Source: JAAYEA01 sp012689325 | Lineage (GTDB): Bacteria > Chloroflexota > Anaerolineae > JAAYEA01 | Length of the DNA: 38,766 bases | Reading direction: 5' to 3' | Assembly: GCA_036841525.1 (NCBI GenBank) | Contig: DAITVZ010000051.1 | Location: 1-38,766, forward strand | Part shown: one piece after another, positions 38,681 to 38,766 of the stretch | Position numbering within the stretch: the stretch's first letter is position 1 | Layout: every line of letters starts with the position of its first letter | The notes under the pieces: model-generated | Seen by the model: the letters and a program-made list of their open reading frames with translations, nothing else | Told to the model about the DNA's origin: nothing | Database searches by the model: none | Program-made: the position numbers and the translations under genes

Positions 38681-38766
38681 GAGGGAGGGGCGCGCTCACA
38701 GGGCTTGTGCCAAGTCGCGCTCGGCGATGAACTCGCCGAGCTACGGCGGCATGGAATGCCGGGGCT

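Noticed and set aside
38681..38766. Possible C-terminal end of a minus-strand gene (LGEFIAERDLAQAL then stop)
   Set aside because: The frame has a stop codon just upstream, leaving only 14 residues, too little to support a gene at the window edge.

Overview
The window (about 38.8 kb) is GC-rich bacterial chromosome, densely packed with no gene-free stretch above 200 bases. The long Thr/Pro-rich linker of the lipoprotein at 31357-32859, its NADase-type glycan-binding domain, the full-length Lhr helicase and the mix of carbohydrate catabolism with an AOR-type tungsten/molybdenum enzyme all suggest a Chloroflexota bacterium (Anaerolineae-like). This placement is inference: no rRNA or other marker gene is present. 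I saw no tRNA, rRNA, CRISPR array, insertion sequence or phage gene.

Layout. (1) 67-19735, all minus strand: a GT87 membrane glycosyltransferase coupled to a polysaccharide deacetylase; a MntA/HepT-type toxin-antitoxin pair; a short operon of an archaemetzincin-like protein, an amidohydrolase and a YjbQ protein; then a long series of catabolic genes (enolase-superfamily sugar-acid dehydratase, ThuA-like protein, GHL6-like glycosidase, GH127, ChrB-domain protein, ABM monooxygenase, GH4, phosphotransferase, aldo-keto reductase, GlgX, HOGA/DapA-type aldolase, nitrilase-superfamily amidase). (2) 19926-27724, plus strand: a c-di-AMP receptor-like protein, a thymidylate-synthase-fold protein, a tightly overlapping OYE/AOR/EEP-nuclease-fold/MFS operon, an unrecognised helical protein and YccF. 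(3) 27902-30225, minus: SDR and M81 (MlrC-like) proteins. (4) 30394-31350, plus: a PfkB sugar kinase. (5) 31357-38615, minus: the lipoprotein, a truncated orphan nucleotidyltransferase, Lhr helicase and an unrecognised co-transcribed protein behind a near-consensus promoter.

How the genes fit together. Regions 1-4 look like accessory catabolism of plant-type glycans and sugar acids: GH127, GHL6 and GH4 glycosidases release sugars, and the dehydratase, aldolase, reductases and sugar kinase could process them. No dedicated sugar ABC transporter or transcription regulator is visible here. Non-coding structure is unusually clear. Five intergenic spacers carry related palindromic elements built from words such as GGGACGCAG, ACGGATT and ATCTGCG. 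There are also several strong hairpin terminators and sigma70-type promoters.

Most interesting points: the intergenic palindrome family; an archaemetzincin-like protein whose catalytic Glu is Gln; the OYE (with a terminal four-Cys motif)-AOR-nuclease-fold operon; an 18-bp palindromic unit duplicated in frame inside the M81 gene; and a thymidylate-synthase-fold protein beside a c-di-AMP receptor.
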